Assembly (NCBI RefSeq): GCF_027924405.1
Contig: NZ_AP026978.1
Span: forward strand, 1-64,000
Direction of reading: 5' to 3'
Length of the DNA stretch: 64,000 nucleotides
From: Nocardia sputorum
Lineage (GTDB): Bacteria; Actinomycetota; Actinomycetes; Mycobacteriales; Mycobacteriaceae
Shown here: piece by piece, positions 8,380-17,356 of the stretch
How positions within the stretch are numbered: the stretch's first letter is position 1
Layout: every line of letters begins with the position of its first letter
Translations under genes and position numbers: made by a program
The notes under the pieces: model-generated
Database searches by the model: none
Told to the model about the DNA's origin: nothing
Seen by the model: the letters and a program-made list of their open reading frames with translations, nothing else

Positions 8380-9489
8380 ATGAACTTCGAAGCGTCGGAG
8401 CCGCCCGGGCCGCCACCCGCCCTCGTGCTCATCGATGACGACCGCCTGCGCGACGAAGTCCGCCGTATCGCGGCGGCAGCGGAACGGCCGCTCGACGAGC
8501 GAGCGCAACCGGTCGGCCGACATGCGTGGACGGGCGCTCCGCTGGTGATCCTGGATACTGCCGCGGCGCGAGCGGCGGCCGCGGCGGGCTACCTGCGCCG
8601 GACCGGCGTGGTGGTGGTAACCGATGGTGAGCCAGGTTTGCTCGACTGGCAGGCCGCCGCCGCTATCGGCGCCGAACGGGCTATCGCCCTGCCCGGCGCT
8701 GCGGTGGGACTCATCGAGATGTTTGCTGAGTACGGCGAGCGGCGTGCGGGCGATGGTGTGGTGGTCGCCGTCGCGGGCGCGAGCGGCGGAGCGGGGGCGT
8801 CCACCCTGGCGGTCGCGGTCGCGCTGCGTGCCGCCGCGGAAGGGTTCCGGCACGACACCTTGCTGGTCGACGGCGCACCCTTCGCGGGCGGCCTCGACCT
8901 GCTGCTCGGTATCGAGAACACGGCGGGCCTGCGCTGGCCCGAGCTGGTGGTCGAGGACGGGCGTGTCTCCGCGACCGCGCTGCACGGCGCCCTGCCCCGC
9001 GCGGCGCCCGGGTTGGCGGTGCTGTCCTGCGGGCGTTGCGGTGCGGGAAGATTGCCACGCGAACTCGGCGCGGCCGGAGTCCGCGCTGTGATCGAAGCGG
9101 GCCGGGCCGCAGGCGATTTCGTAGTTTGCGACATTTCCGGTGAGCGGGGGCCGCATGCCGACCAGATGCTCGACTCCGCGGATCTCGTCGTGCTCGTCGT
9201 CCCGGCGCGGCTGCGGGCGATCGCCGCCGCCGAAGCGGTGTCCGCGCACATCGCGCGGCGAAACCCCAACCAGGGCCTGATCGTTCGCGGCCCGGCGCCC
9301 GGCGGACTGCACGGATCCGAGGTCGCCGAGGTACTCGATATCCCGCTGCTCGCCGCCGTCCGCGCCCAGACCGGGCTGGCGCACCGGTTGGAGCGCGGAG
9401 GGCTTTCGGTGCGCCGTCGCGGGCCGTTGCGCGATGCCGCCGACGCCGTTCTCGGTGTGCTCAGCGCACCACCGGGGCAACGACGGTGA
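8380..9489 (+). CDS. ssd: CpaE-like/septum-site-determining protein Ssd (ParA/MinD superfamily)
   Basis: The 369-residue protein is the actinobacterial CpaE-like member of the helicase/secretion neighbourhood (Rv3660c, Ssd). An N-terminal receiver-like region of about 120 residues is followed by a MinD/ParA fold. The deviant Walker A position reads GASGGAGAST (residues 133-142). Both lysines expected in KGGxGK(T/S) are absent, replaced by Ser135 and Ala140. Asp in LLVDGAPFAGG marks the switch region. In Tad systems CpaE helps place the secretion machine. Overexpressed Ssd in mycobacteria affects septum formation. It heads the tad operon, and tadA follows after 10 bases. Confidence 0.88.
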   Translation: MNFEASEPPGPPPALVLIDDDRLRDEVRRIAAAAERPLDERAQPVGRHAWTGAPLVILDTAAARAAAAAGYLRRTGVVVVTDGEPGLLDWQAAAAIGAERAIALPGAAVGLIEMFAEYGERRAGDGVVVAVAGASGGAGASTLAVAVALRAAAEGFRHDTLLVDGAPFAGGLDLLLGIENTAGLRWPELVVEDGRVSATALHGALPRAAPGLAVLSCGRCGAGRLPRELGAAGVRAVIEAGRAAGDFVVCDISGERGPHADQMLDSADLVVLVVPARLRAIAAAEAVSAHIARRNPNQGLIVRGPAPGGLHGSEVAEVLDIPLLAAVRAQTGLAHRLERGGLSVRRRGPLRDAADAVLGVLSAPPGQRR

Positions 9490-9499
9490 GGAGGGGACG

Positions 9500-10684
9500 A
9501 TGAGCGCGCTACTGACCGGCGAGCTGCTGGATCGGGTGCGGGAGCGCCTGGCCGGCGAGACCGGCGATCCGGATCCGGCACAGGTCGCCGCCGCGATCCG
9601 CGCGGAGGCCGGCGGGGTGCTCGGGGACACCGACTTGCTGCGTGCCCTTCGGCTGTTGCAGACCGAGCTGACCGGTGCTGGCGTACTCGAACCGTTGCTG
9701 CACGACCCGCACGTCGCGGACGTCTTGGTGACGGGCCCGGACGCGGTGTGGATCGATCGCGGGCACGGTCTGGAACGGACTTCGATCACGTTCGCCGACG
9801 AGGCCGCGGTCCGGCGGCTGGCGCAGCGCTTGGCCCTTTCGGCGGGGCGACGACTCGACGACGCACAACCATGGGTGGACGGCCGTCTATCCGGAACCGG
9901 TACGGCACTGGGGGATTCGTTCGGCGTCCGGTTGCACGCGGTCCTCGCCCCGGTCGCGCACGGCGGCACCTGTCTGTCCCTGCGCGTACTTCGTCCGGCT
10001 ACCCAGGGACTCGACGCACTCGCCGCGGCGGGATCGGTGCCCGCCGACGCGAAGCTCCTGCTGGAGCGCATCATCCGGGCGAGGCTGGCCTTCCTGGTGG
10101 TCGGCGGCACGGGAGCCGGGAAGACGACGCTGCTGTCGAGCCTGCTCGCCACGGTGGACCCGGCGGAGCGGATCGTCTGCGTCGAGGATGCGGCTGAGCT
10201 CGCGCCACCGCATCCGCATGTGGTCCGGCTGGTCGCCAGGACCGCGAACGTGGAGGGCGTCGGCGAGGTCACCGTGCGCGATCTGGTCCGCCAAGCGCTG
10301 CGCATGCGTCCGGACCGGATCGTGGTCGGCGAGGTCAGGGGAGCGGAGGTGGTCGACCTACTGACCGCGTTGAACACCGGGCACGACGGAGGGGCCGGCA
10401 CAGTGCACGCCAACTCGCCGCAAGAAGTCCCGGCCCGGCTGGAAGCCCTCGCCGCCCTGGGGGGAATGGAGCGAGCGACCTTGCACAGTCAGCTCGCCGC
10501 CGCGGTGCAGGTCGTCCTGCATGTGCACCGCCGAGCTGACGGCTCGCGCGGCCTGCGCGAGATCGGTCTCGTGCACCGAACGGGCGACGGGCGTGTGCGG
10601 ATCACGCCCGCCTGGCACAACACCGCCGCGGCCCCCGCCGCCACAGACCTCGCCGGACTGCTCACCGAGCGGCTCGACCGATGA
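9500..10684 (+). CDS. tadA: Tad secretion ATPase TadA (CpaF family)
   Basis: The 394-residue protein starts at ATG 9500 behind GAGGGG; an open frame from 9434 is upstream noise. It is a type II/IV secretion-system hexameric ATPase. It has an N-terminal domain, Walker A GGTGAGKTT (residues 202-210, Lys208), an Asp box near RIVCVEDAAEL, the His box NTGHDGGAGTVHA and Walker B RIVVGEVRG. It would power assembly or secretion of Flp-type pili from the cytoplasmic face with TadB and TadC. tadB starts inside its stop (ATGA). Homologue of Rv3659c. Confidence 0.93.
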   Translation: MSALLTGELLDRVRERLAGETGDPDPAQVAAAIRAEAGGVLGDTDLLRALRLLQTELTGAGVLEPLLHDPHVADVLVTGPDAVWIDRGHGLERTSITFADEAAVRRLAQRLALSAGRRLDDAQPWVDGRLSGTGTALGDSFGVRLHAVLAPVAHGGTCLSLRVLRPATQGLDALAAAGSVPADAKLLLERIIRARLAFLVVGGTGAGKTTLLSSLLATVDPAERIVCVEDAAELAPPHPHVVRLVARTANVEGVGEVTVRDLVRQALRMRPDRIVVGEVRGAEVVDLLTALNTGHDGGAGTVHANSPQEVPARLEALAALGGMERATLHSQLAAAVQVVLHVHRRADGSRGLREIGLVHRTGDGRVRITPAWHNTAAAPAATDLAGLLTERLDR

Positions 10685-11475
10685 GCGGCGCGGTGTTGTG
10701 TCTCGCGCTGGCGTTGGTCGTGGTGCCCGCGCCGCCATCACGCCGCCGGTTCGGGCGGCTGTTCATCGCCAGGGCCGAGTATCGAATGCCGAGGCCGGAG
10801 ATGCTGGCGGGCCTCTGTGCCGGCATCGGCATGGTCTTCGCGCTCGTCGTCTTCGGACCGAGTCCTTTTCTCGCTGCTTGCATGATCGCCGGAACGGTCG
10901 GGCTGCGGGCTCGCCGGGTGTCGCGGGACCGCCGCAGGAACATCGAGCAGGGGCACCTGCTCGATGCCCTGGAGGCCGTGATCGCCGAATTGCGGGTGGG
11001 GGCGCACCCGAGTGCCGCCGCCGAGTCCGCCGCGCGTGAGGTGCACGGCGCATCGGCACACGCGTTCGCCGTCGGCGCGGCCCGTAGCCGCCTCGGTGGC
11101 TCGGCGGCGGAGGGTCTGCGCAGGCCGGACTCCCCGATCGCGCCGGAGCTCGCCCGGGTAGCGAGTGCGTGGCAGGTGGCCGAGCAGCACGGCCTCGCAC
11201 TGGCCGAATTGCTGTCGGCGGTCCGGACGGATCTCGCGGGGCGCCTCCGATTCCGCGGCCGCACCACCGCCGCGCTGGCCGGGGCGCGTGCCACTGCCGC
11301 GGTACTGGCCTGTCTTCCGTTTCTCGGGATCGCGCTCGGCCAAATGATGGGCGCCGCGCCGCTGCACGTTCTGTTCGTCTCGTCGGCGGGGTCCGTACTG
11401 CTCCCACTCGGCGCAGGCTTGGCCTGTGCCGGCTTGCTGTGGACCGATGTGATTACGCGAAAGGTGCTGCTATGA
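10681..11475 (+). CDS. tadB: TadB-like inner-membrane platform protein
   Basis: The 264-residue membrane protein overlaps tadA by 4 bases. It has an N-terminal hydrophobic segment, a pair of helices around residues 40-75, a cytoplasmic type II secretion F-domain-like region and two C-terminal helices (AGARATAAVLACLPFLGIAL and the leucine-rich end). This is the GspF/TadB topology, in a shortened form usual for actinobacteria. It should form the membrane platform with TadC. Homologue of Rv3658c by order and topology. Confidence 0.82.
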   Translation: MSGAVLCLALALVVVPAPPSRRRFGRLFIARAEYRMPRPEMLAGLCAGIGMVFALVVFGPSPFLAACMIAGTVGLRARRVSRDRRRNIEQGHLLDALEAVIAELRVGAHPSAAAESAAREVHGASAHAFAVGAARSRLGGSAAEGLRRPDSPIAPELARVASAWQVAEQHGLALAELLSAVRTDLAGRLRFRGRTTAALAGARATAAVLACLPFLGIALGQMMGAAPLHVLFVSSAGSVLLPLGAGLACAGLLWTDVITRKVLL

Positions 11476-11637
11476 GGTTACTTTCCTCGGTCGGGCGTGC
11501 CGCATCGAGCCCGGCTCCGCTCCTCGGAGGCCGTACCGGCAAGGCCTGCGGGTCGATGACGCGGGGTATGCGGCCGCGTGGCCTGACGGCGGTTCGTGCA
11601 AGTACTTCTCGCGCAATACATTCGCGGAGGAAGGTCG

Positions 11638-12264
11638 ATGATGGGATTCACCCCGGGAGCGGCTCTGCCATTGCTGCTGGTGGCGGCCGCGCTCGTACTG
11701 TTGCCGGGACGGGTGGCTGTGAACCGGCGGTTGCGCGCCCTCGGCGGAACGCCGAACGAACCGGCCGAGCCGTCGCACCGAGCGAAGCAAGCGATGGATC
11801 CGTTGGCCGTCGCCTCCGTCCTCGACCTGCTGGCGGCCTGCCTGCGCGCCGGGCTGCCCATGGCAGGAGCGGCTCGGGCCGTGGCGCCGCAAGCACCGGA
11901 AGGGTTCGGCGACGCACTGCGACGGGCGGCGGACTTGCTCGCATTGGGGGCGGACGCATCCACGGCCTGGGCGCAGGTGGCTGGGGATGCGAATGGGCGT
12001 CCTGGAACCGAGGAGGTCGAGTCACTGGCACGGATGGCGCGGCGTTCGGCGCGGTCCGGGTCGTCACTGGCGGCCGCGGTGACGGAACTGGCCGAGCAGC
12101 GCAGGTCCGCGGTCGAAGACGTGGCAGCCGCGAAGGCAGAGCGGGCGGGCGTCCTGATCGGCGGCCCGTTGGGTCTGTGCTTCCTCCCGGCCTTCGTCTG
12201 CCTGGGCATAGTGCCGGTGGTCATCGGCTTGGCCGGCCGAGTGCTGGAGGGCGGGCTGCTGTAA
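11638..12264 (+). CDS. tadC: TadC-like membrane protein (type II secretion F domain)
   Basis: The 208-residue protein starts at ATG 11638, 7 bases after GGAGG; a second ATG follows at once. An N-terminal helix (GAALPLLLVAAALVLLPG) leads into a GspF-like domain with the characteristic LAACLRAGLPMAGA segment, ending in a hydrophobic hairpin (GPLGLCFLPAFVCLGIVPVV). It pairs with TadB as the secretion platform. A 162-nt spacer separates it from tadB with no convincing gene. Homologue of Rv3657c by position. The 255 bases after it hold only low-quality open frames. Confidence 0.8.
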   Translation: MMGFTPGAALPLLLVAAALVLLPGRVAVNRRLRALGGTPNEPAEPSHRAKQAMDPLAVASVLDLLAACLRAGLPMAGAARAVAPQAPEGFGDALRRAADLLALGADASTAWAQVAGDANGRPGTEEVESLARMARRSARSGSSLAAAVTELAEQRRSAVEDVAAAKAERAGVLIGGPLGLCFLPAFVCLGIVPVVIGLAGRVLEGGLL

Positions 12265-12519
12265 ACAACGCGCACCCTCCTACGACCGCGGCGCATACGA
12301 GGTCGGCCATGCCGCCATCGCGCGGAACATCCGCACAGCTTCGCTCGGGCACGGTTCTGTCTTGCGGTGTGTCGCGGGGCCTGCGCTCGCCAGTTCTGGA
12401 CGTCGGGGTCGGCGGTGGGGAGCTGGGAGCGGGGCAGCGGTGTGCGGTAGCGACGCATCGTTCATCGGAAGAAGCGTGCTCGTGCGGAGCGGCCGCATGG
12501 GCTGGAAAGGAGGAATCGG

Positions 12520-12759
12520 GTGCGTATCCAGGGGGTAGCGAGGTCCGTGGGCCGACGGATGAAGGCTGTATATATGGGCCTGCGTGCGCGAGTGCTACGG
12601 GCGGCGGTCGCGGAGGAGGGCATGAGTACGGCCGAGTACGCGATCGGCACGATCGCGGCGGCAGCGTTCGGCGCCGTGCTCTATGGCGTGGTGACGGGCG
12701 ACAGCATCGTGAACGCGTTGACGAAGATCATCGATCGGGCGTTGAACACCTCCGTGTAG
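12520..12759 (+). CDS. Flp-type pilin-like protein (DUF4244)
   Basis: The 79-residue protein starts at GTG 12520, 6 bases after AAAGGAGG. A basic N-terminus of about 34 residues is followed by the prepilin motif EEGMSTAEYAIG. Cleavage after the Gly would leave MSTAE with Glu at position 5, and a hydrophobic helix follows. This fits the actinobacterial DUF4244 family and Rv3656c, the presumed major Tad pilus subunit. No prepilin peptidase gene is present in the window. Confidence 0.88.
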   Translation: MRIQGVARSVGRRMKAVYMGLRARVLRAAVAEEGMSTAEYAIGTIAAAAFGAVLYGVVTGDSIVNALTKIIDRALNTSV

Positions 12760-12818
12760 CCGTCGCCGCAGCCCGGCGGTGCCGTCGTGCGCCGGGACCG
12801 GGTTGTGATCGCGGGGCG

Positions 12819-13133
12819 GTGACGATCGAGGCGGCGCTAGCACTCATCGCGGTCGTCGCCACCGTGGTGCTCTGTCTCGGGGCTTTGCTGGCGGCGTCGA
12901 CCCAGGTCCGCTGTGTCGACGCCGCCCGCGAGGCGGCCCGCCTCGTCGCACGGGGCGATGAGGTGAACGCCCGTCCAGCGGCTGAGCGCATTGCGCCGCC
13001 GTCGGCCGACATCGTCCTCCGCACCGAGGGCACTCGTGCCGTAGCCGTGGTTTCCGCGCGAACCCCACTGCTTCCCCTGCTGACCCTCCGTGCCGAAGCG
13101 GTCGCGACTCTCGAACCCGGGGCTGCGAAGTGA
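12819..13133 (+). CDS. tadE: TadE-like minor pilin (start uncertain, leader apparently missing)
   Basis: The 104-residue reading frame begins at the only in-frame start codon after the pilin stop, GTG 12819. Its sequence opens with VTIEAALALIAVVATVVLCL, the core of a TadE prepilin segment. The codons just upstream read Gly-Cys-Asp-Arg-Gly-Ala, so the expected G|AVTIE cleavage motif lies before the available start. Either a non-standard start is used, or a frameshift separates a short basic leader (GTG 12787 in another frame) from the mature part. The second half matches TadE-like proteins with VRCVDAAREAARLVARGD. Homologue of Rv3655c. Confidence 0.7.
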   Translation: MTIEAALALIAVVATVVLCLGALLAASTQVRCVDAAREAARLVARGDEVNARPAAERIAPPSADIVLRTEGTRAVAVVSARTPLLPLLTLRAEAVATLEPGAAK

Positions 13134-13720
13134 AGCCGGCGCCCATGATCGGCCCCGCGCGAAGACCATTACGCACCGCCTGCGGGTCTCCGGCCGCAGG
13201 TACGGTGCCGACCGGCCGCCCTGGCATCTCGAGCGGAGGTACCGACCACGGACGTGGCGTGACGCAATCGGCCCTATCGGCTGCAATCGTGTCGGCTGCT
13301 GTGACCGATGCCGCCGGAGCGGGCCGTAGCGACCGGGCCGGGTGGCGTATGCGCTTTGCGCGCGGGCTCCGTGTGTCCGGCGAGGAGGGGGTGGCCACCG
13401 TCTTCGTGTGTATAGCGCTGGCCGCGCTGATCGGCGTGACGCTTCTGATCGCGCAGGTGGGCATCGTGGTGGTCGCACGGCATCGGGCGCAGGCGGCCGC
13501 TGATATGGCAGCGCTGGCCGCGGCGGGTGCGCTGGTCGACGGCGTCGACGCCGCATGCGCGGAGGCGGACGGCGTGGCTCGGCGGATGGGGACGCGAATC
13601 CGCGTCTGCGAGGCCGCGGAGTGGGACGTCACGGTCACCGTGGAAAGGAATGTACCAATAGGTCTGTATGGGGATCGCGTCGTTCGGACGAGTGCGCGCG
13701 CCGGACCGGTTGAAGAGTGA
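13130..13720 (+). CDS. TadE-like protein of the helicase/secretion neighbourhood (Rv3654c-type)
   Basis: The 196-residue product starts at GTG 13130, overlapping the previous stop (GTGA). A long weakly conserved N-terminus precedes EEGVATVFVCIALAALIG, a prepilin-like segment with a single transmembrane helix. RHRAQAAADMAALAAA follows, the hallmark of these TadE/TadG-like proteins. The true start may be internal, near MRFARGLRVSGEEG (around 13349). It should be a minor pilus or envelope component. After it comes a lower-GC stretch (13721-14009) with no recognised gene, before the convergent helicase. Confidence 0.78.
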   Translation: MKPAPMIGPARRPLRTACGSPAAGTVPTGRPGISSGGTDHGRGVTQSALSAAIVSAAVTDAAGAGRSDRAGWRMRFARGLRVSGEEGVATVFVCIALAALIGVTLLIAQVGIVVVARHRAQAAADMAALAAAGALVDGVDAACAEADGVARRMGTRIRVCEAAEWDVTVTVERNVPIGLYGDRVVRTSARAGPVEE

Positions 13721-14009
13721 CGGAGTTCGATACACGGCCGCGCTTGCGTCGCTTCTGGTAGCGGAAATCGGCAATTCTACTGGCTGGTTAAAAGGAGGCT
13801 CACTGAATTCCCCGCACGGACCGGGATATCAAAAACCGATGAATGCGCATGTCCGCAATGGAGGGGGTGGCAATAGTCTAGTTAACATGAATCCAATCCT
13901 TTTTATTCCGACGGGGTGAAGCGGCGCCATTCCACTAGTGGATCTCCCAGCTTGTCCAGCATGTGCGCTGGCAAGGTCGACAATTGGTCACATGTCCGGC
14001 TCTGTGCCG

Positions 14010-16394
14010 TCACGAATCGAGCGACGCGTGTTTCCCAGTGGTCAGCTCGGCCAGCACGGCGGTGAGCAGGCGTGCCGCTGCGGCCTTGTTCAGCGGGTGG
14101 TTCCCGTTGCCGCACTTAGGTGATTGGACGCAGGACGGGCAGCCGGCCGCGCAGCCGCACGACTCGATGGCCGACAGGGTCGCCGAAAGCCACTGTCGCA
14201 GTTGCGCGAATCCGCGTTCGGCGAACCCGGCTCCGCCGGCTTGGCCGTCGTAGACGAAGACGGTGGGCAGCCCGGTGTCCGGATGTTCCGCGGTGGAGAC
14301 ACCGCCGATGTCCCACCGGTCACAGGTCGCCACCAGGGGCAACAGGCCGATCGCCGCGTGCTCGGCCGCGTGCAGCGCTCCGGGAACGTCCTGGGGTTCT
14401 ATACCGGCCAGCCCCAGCAACTCCGGTGTCACGGTGTACATGACGGCCCTGGTGGGCAACGTCTGCGGCGGCAGGTCGAGTTCGACCAGGTCGAGCACTT
14501 CCCCGGTGATCAGCGTGCGCAGGTAGCCGATCACTTGGCTGGTGACCCGCACCTGGGCCAGGCCGGTCGTCACGTGACCGTGCGCGCGGTGTTCGGTCAC
14601 CGCGTCGACGGCGATCGAGGTCACCTGACGCGCGCTGGTGGTCCACCCTGGCTCGGCGGCGTGCACGAAAGCCACACCGTCCTCCATATCCAGCTCGTCG
14701 ACCACGTAGGTCTCGCCCTGGTGCAGGTGAACGGCGCCCGGGTGCAACGTCGCCCGGGCCCGTCCCGCGTCGGCGGTGCCCAGCAGCCTGCCGGTCTCAC
14801 CGTCCACGATGGCGACCGGAGCACCGATTCCGCCCCGGACGTCCACCGCGTCGTGCGGGTGCGTCTCCGCGGTCACGTACCAGCGTGCGCGTTCTTCGGT
14901 CCCGCGCCGCCTGATCAGCCCTTTCTCGGCCAACTCGGCCAGCACCGAGCGGGCGCCGAACTCATCCACTTCGGCGTCGGTGAGCGGCAGCTCCAGCGCG
15001 GCGCACAACAATTGCGGACCCAGCACGTAGGGATTGCGCGGATCGGTGATGGACGCCTCGACCGGTTGCTCCAGCAGTGCTTCGGGGTGGTGGACCAGGT
15101 AGGTGTCCAATGGGTCGTCCCGCGCCACGAGCAGCACCAGTGAACCCTGAGTGCGCCGTCCCGCCCGTCCTGCCTGCTGCCAGAACGACGCCACGGTTCC
15201 GGGAAAACCGGAAATGACCACGGCATCCAGGCCCGCGATGTCGACCCCGAGTTCCAACGCGCTGGTCGTCGCCGCGCCCAGCAGCGATCCATCCGAGAGA
15301 GCCGCTTCCAGATCGCGCCGATCCTCCGCGAGATATCCCGCTCGATAGGACGCCACGCGCCCTACCAGATCCGGATCCACCTCGGCCAACCACCTTTTGG
15401 CCTCCATCGCGGTCAGCTCGGCAGCCCGCCGGGAACGCACGAAGGTCAAGGTCCGCGCGCCTTCGGCCACCAGATCCGCCATGATCCGCGCCGACTCCGC
15501 GGTGGCGGGTCTGCGCACCGGCGCGCCGTTCTCGCCGGTCATCGCGGTGAGCAACGGTGGTTCCCAGAAGGCGACGGTCCGTGGCCCCTGCGGCGATCCG
15601 TCCCGGGTGACCGCGGTGCAGGGTGCACCGACCAGGCGCGACGCGGCGGTCGCCGGGTCGGCGGAGGTCGCCGAGCAGAGCACGAACACGGGATCGGCGC
15701 CGTATCTGGCGGCGATCCGCCGCAGCCTGCGCAGCACCAGCGCGACGTGCGACCCGAAAACACCGCGATAGGCGTGGCATTCGTCCACCACCACGTAGCG
15801 CAGCCTGCGCAGTACGCGCGCCCAGCGCTGATGCGATCGCAAGATGCCCAGGTGGAGCATGTCCGGATTGGTGAAGATCCAGCGCGCGTTGGCGCGTACC
15901 CACTGCCGGATCTCGGCCGGCGTATCGCCGTCGTAGGTGGCCGGATGGATATCGCGCAACGGGCCTTCATGGGTGAGCGCACCGATGGCACGCAGCTGAT
16001 CAGCGCCGAGCGCTTTCGTCGGCGACAGATACAGCGCTGTCGCCTTCGGATCGCCTTGCAGCGCGGTGAGCACCGGAAGCTGGTACCCAAGCGACTTGCC
16101 GGACGCGGTGCCGGTACTCAGCACCACATGCTGCCCGTGGAACGCCCGATCCGCCGTCTCGACTTGATGGCTCCACGGCGCCTCGATGCCCGTGTCCCGC
16201 AACGCGGCAACCACTTCCGGCGACGCCCACGCGGGCCAGACGGAGTGGTCAGCGGCTCGCGCGGGGAGTTCGGCCACGTGGGTCAGGCGGTGGTCGCCTT
16301 CCGGCGCCCCGGTTAGGACACGATTCAGCAACGATGTCCCGTAGCTGAACTCGCTTCCCGGCCGTCCACGCAGCGCTGAGTCGGGTGGATTCAC
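14010..16394 (-). CDS. DEAH-type superfamily 2 helicase with C-terminal DUF1998 cysteine cluster
   Basis: The reading frame is open from ATG 16460, but codon use only becomes typical after GTG 16394, giving about 794 residues; the start is uncertain. Motif I is STGTASGKSL, motif II is VVDECHAYRG (DECH box), and the helicase C domain follows with TTSALELGVD and QQAGRAGRR. The C-terminal DUF1998 region has four cysteines in CGCAAGCPSCVQSPKCGNG, which bind zinc in relatives of MrfA. This is the helicase/secretion neighbourhood helicase, homologous to Rv3649. MrfA-type helicases repair mitomycin damage; that role is an inference here. Confidence 0.9.
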   Translation of the reverse strand: MNPPDSALRGRPGSEFSYGTSLLNRVLTGAPEGDHRLTHVAELPARAADHSVWPAWASPEVVAALRDTGIEAPWSHQVETADRAFHGQHVVLSTGTASGKSLGYQLPVLTALQGDPKATALYLSPTKALGADQLRAIGALTHEGPLRDIHPATYDGDTPAEIRQWVRANARWIFTNPDMLHLGILRSHQRWARVLRRLRYVVVDECHAYRGVFGSHVALVLRRLRRIAARYGADPVFVLCSATSADPATAASRLVGAPCTAVTRDGSPQGPRTVAFWEPPLLTAMTGENGAPVRRPATAESARIMADLVAEGARTLTFVRSRRAAELTAMEAKRWLAEVDPDLVGRVASYRAGYLAEDRRDLEAALSDGSLLGAATTSALELGVDIAGLDAVVISGFPGTVASFWQQAGRAGRRTQGSLVLLVARDDPLDTYLVHHPEALLEQPVEASITDPRNPYVLGPQLLCAALELPLTDAEVDEFGARSVLAELAEKGLIRRRGTEERARWYVTAETHPHDAVDVRGGIGAPVAIVDGETGRLLGTADAGRARATLHPGAVHLHQGETYVVDELDMEDGVAFVHAAEPGWTTSARQVTSIAVDAVTEHRAHGHVTTGLAQVRVTSQVIGYLRTLITGEVLDLVELDLPPQTLPTRAVMYTVTPELLGLAGIEPQDVPGALHAAEHAAIGLLPLVATCDRWDIGGVSTAEHPDTGLPTVFVYDGQAGGAGFAERGFAQLRQWLSATLSAIESCGCAAGCPSCVQSPKCGNGNHPLNKAAAARLLTAVLAELTTGKHASLDS

Positions 16395-16830
16395 CGCCGG
16401 AACCCCGCAACACGCTCGGGAAGTGTGAAACGTGTGCGTCCCGGAACCGCTACCTGCCATTTCGATACCAAATAGCGACCTGGGTCACAGCTTCTTTGCC
16501 GAACGTCCACTCGGTTATCACCAGGCAAACGAACCCCGAGTCCGGATTCCGCCATTGTGTCCCTCACCTGCGCATTCGCAAGATCAACTTTTTTGCAAAT
16601 TGTCGGTAACTCGACTGTTGAATTGCCCGAAGACATGGTTCACTAGTTCCTGGTCGCAAGCTTCTGTGTTCGAGGGACGGATCCAAAGTCCAAACCGTCA
16701 GCAGGATCGATGTTGCGAACGGTGTGCTTGGTGCTTTCCTGCAGGGGGAACCAACAGTACAGCGGTCGGAACGGACCCGGTGGACGAACCCAGTTGTCCG
16801 CCGTTCCGGTAAGAAAAGAGAAGGAACAGA
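16395..16830. other. Divergent control region between helicase and cspA, including the long cspA leader
   Basis: This unusually AT-rich stretch separates the minus-strand helicase from cspA. It should contain both promoters and a long cspA 5' untranslated region, as is usual for cold-shock genes. A TTGAAT element near 16617 is a possible -35, but no matching -10 could be fixed. GAGAAGGA just before 16831 is the cspA ribosome binding site. No protein gene is supported. Confidence 0.5.
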
Positions 16831-17037
16831 ATGGCACAGGGAACTGTGAAGTGGTTCAACGCGGAGAAGGGGTTCGGCTTCATCGCGCCGGAGGACGGCT
16901 CCGCTGACGTCTTCGTCCACTACTCCGAGATCCAGGGTTCGGGTTTCCGCACCCTCGAGGAGAACCAGAAGGTCGAGTTCGAGGTCGGCCAGGGCACCAA
17001 GGGCCCGCAGGCCACCGGAGTGCGTGCGCTCAGCTGA
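16831..17037 (+). CDS. cspA: Cold-shock protein CspA
   Basis: The 68-residue protein is a full-length single cold-shock domain. The RNA-binding motifs are intact: [12 protein letters not shown] (RNP1 region) and DVFVHYSEI (RNP2 region). It binds single-stranded RNA and DNA and acts as an RNA chaperone. The gene is monocistronic, with a clear hairpin 17 bases after the stop. Synteny matches Rv3648c. Confidence 0.97.
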   Translation: MAQGTVKWFNAEKGFGFIAPEDGSADVFVHYSEIQGSGFRTLEENQKVEFEVGQGTKGPQATGVRALS

Positions 17038-17053
17038 GCGGCGCAAGATCCAC

Positions 17054-17094
17054 AGCTCGTCCCTCACCACCGGCAACGGGGTGAGGGACGAGCT
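17054..17094 (+). terminator. Rho-independent-type terminator of cspA
   Basis: A perfect 15-bp stem, AGCTCGTCCCTCACC (17054-17068) with its complement (17080-17094), closes an 11-nt loop. It is followed by ATATCT, so the T-tract is weak, as is common in actinobacteria. The remaining bases up to topA (17095-17356) contain no supported gene. Confidence 0.8.
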
Positions 17095-17356
17095 ATATCT
17101 GGGGTAGGCACGGCCCGCGTGAGCCGGCGGAACCGACCGCCGAGCATGCCGCGGCGCAGGTGTGGCGAAACGACAAGGCATACTGATTCGAACTGACGGG
17201 CGTACGCTCGGTGGTTCGAGTCGCAAGCACTCGACCACACGCGGCGTCACGGTATAAACGTGTCTGGTGCGACATTCAGCCGTCGCAGCCGCTCACCCCA
17301 AGCCGCGCACAGCGGAAATACGCAGCGCGGGTCGATCAGGAAAGGTGTATTCGCCG

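Noticed and set aside
13668..13919. 83-codon plus-strand frame after the TadE-like gene
   Set aside because: It overlaps the end of the preceding gene, then runs through AT-rich sequence, with no ribosome binding site, motif or normal codon use.
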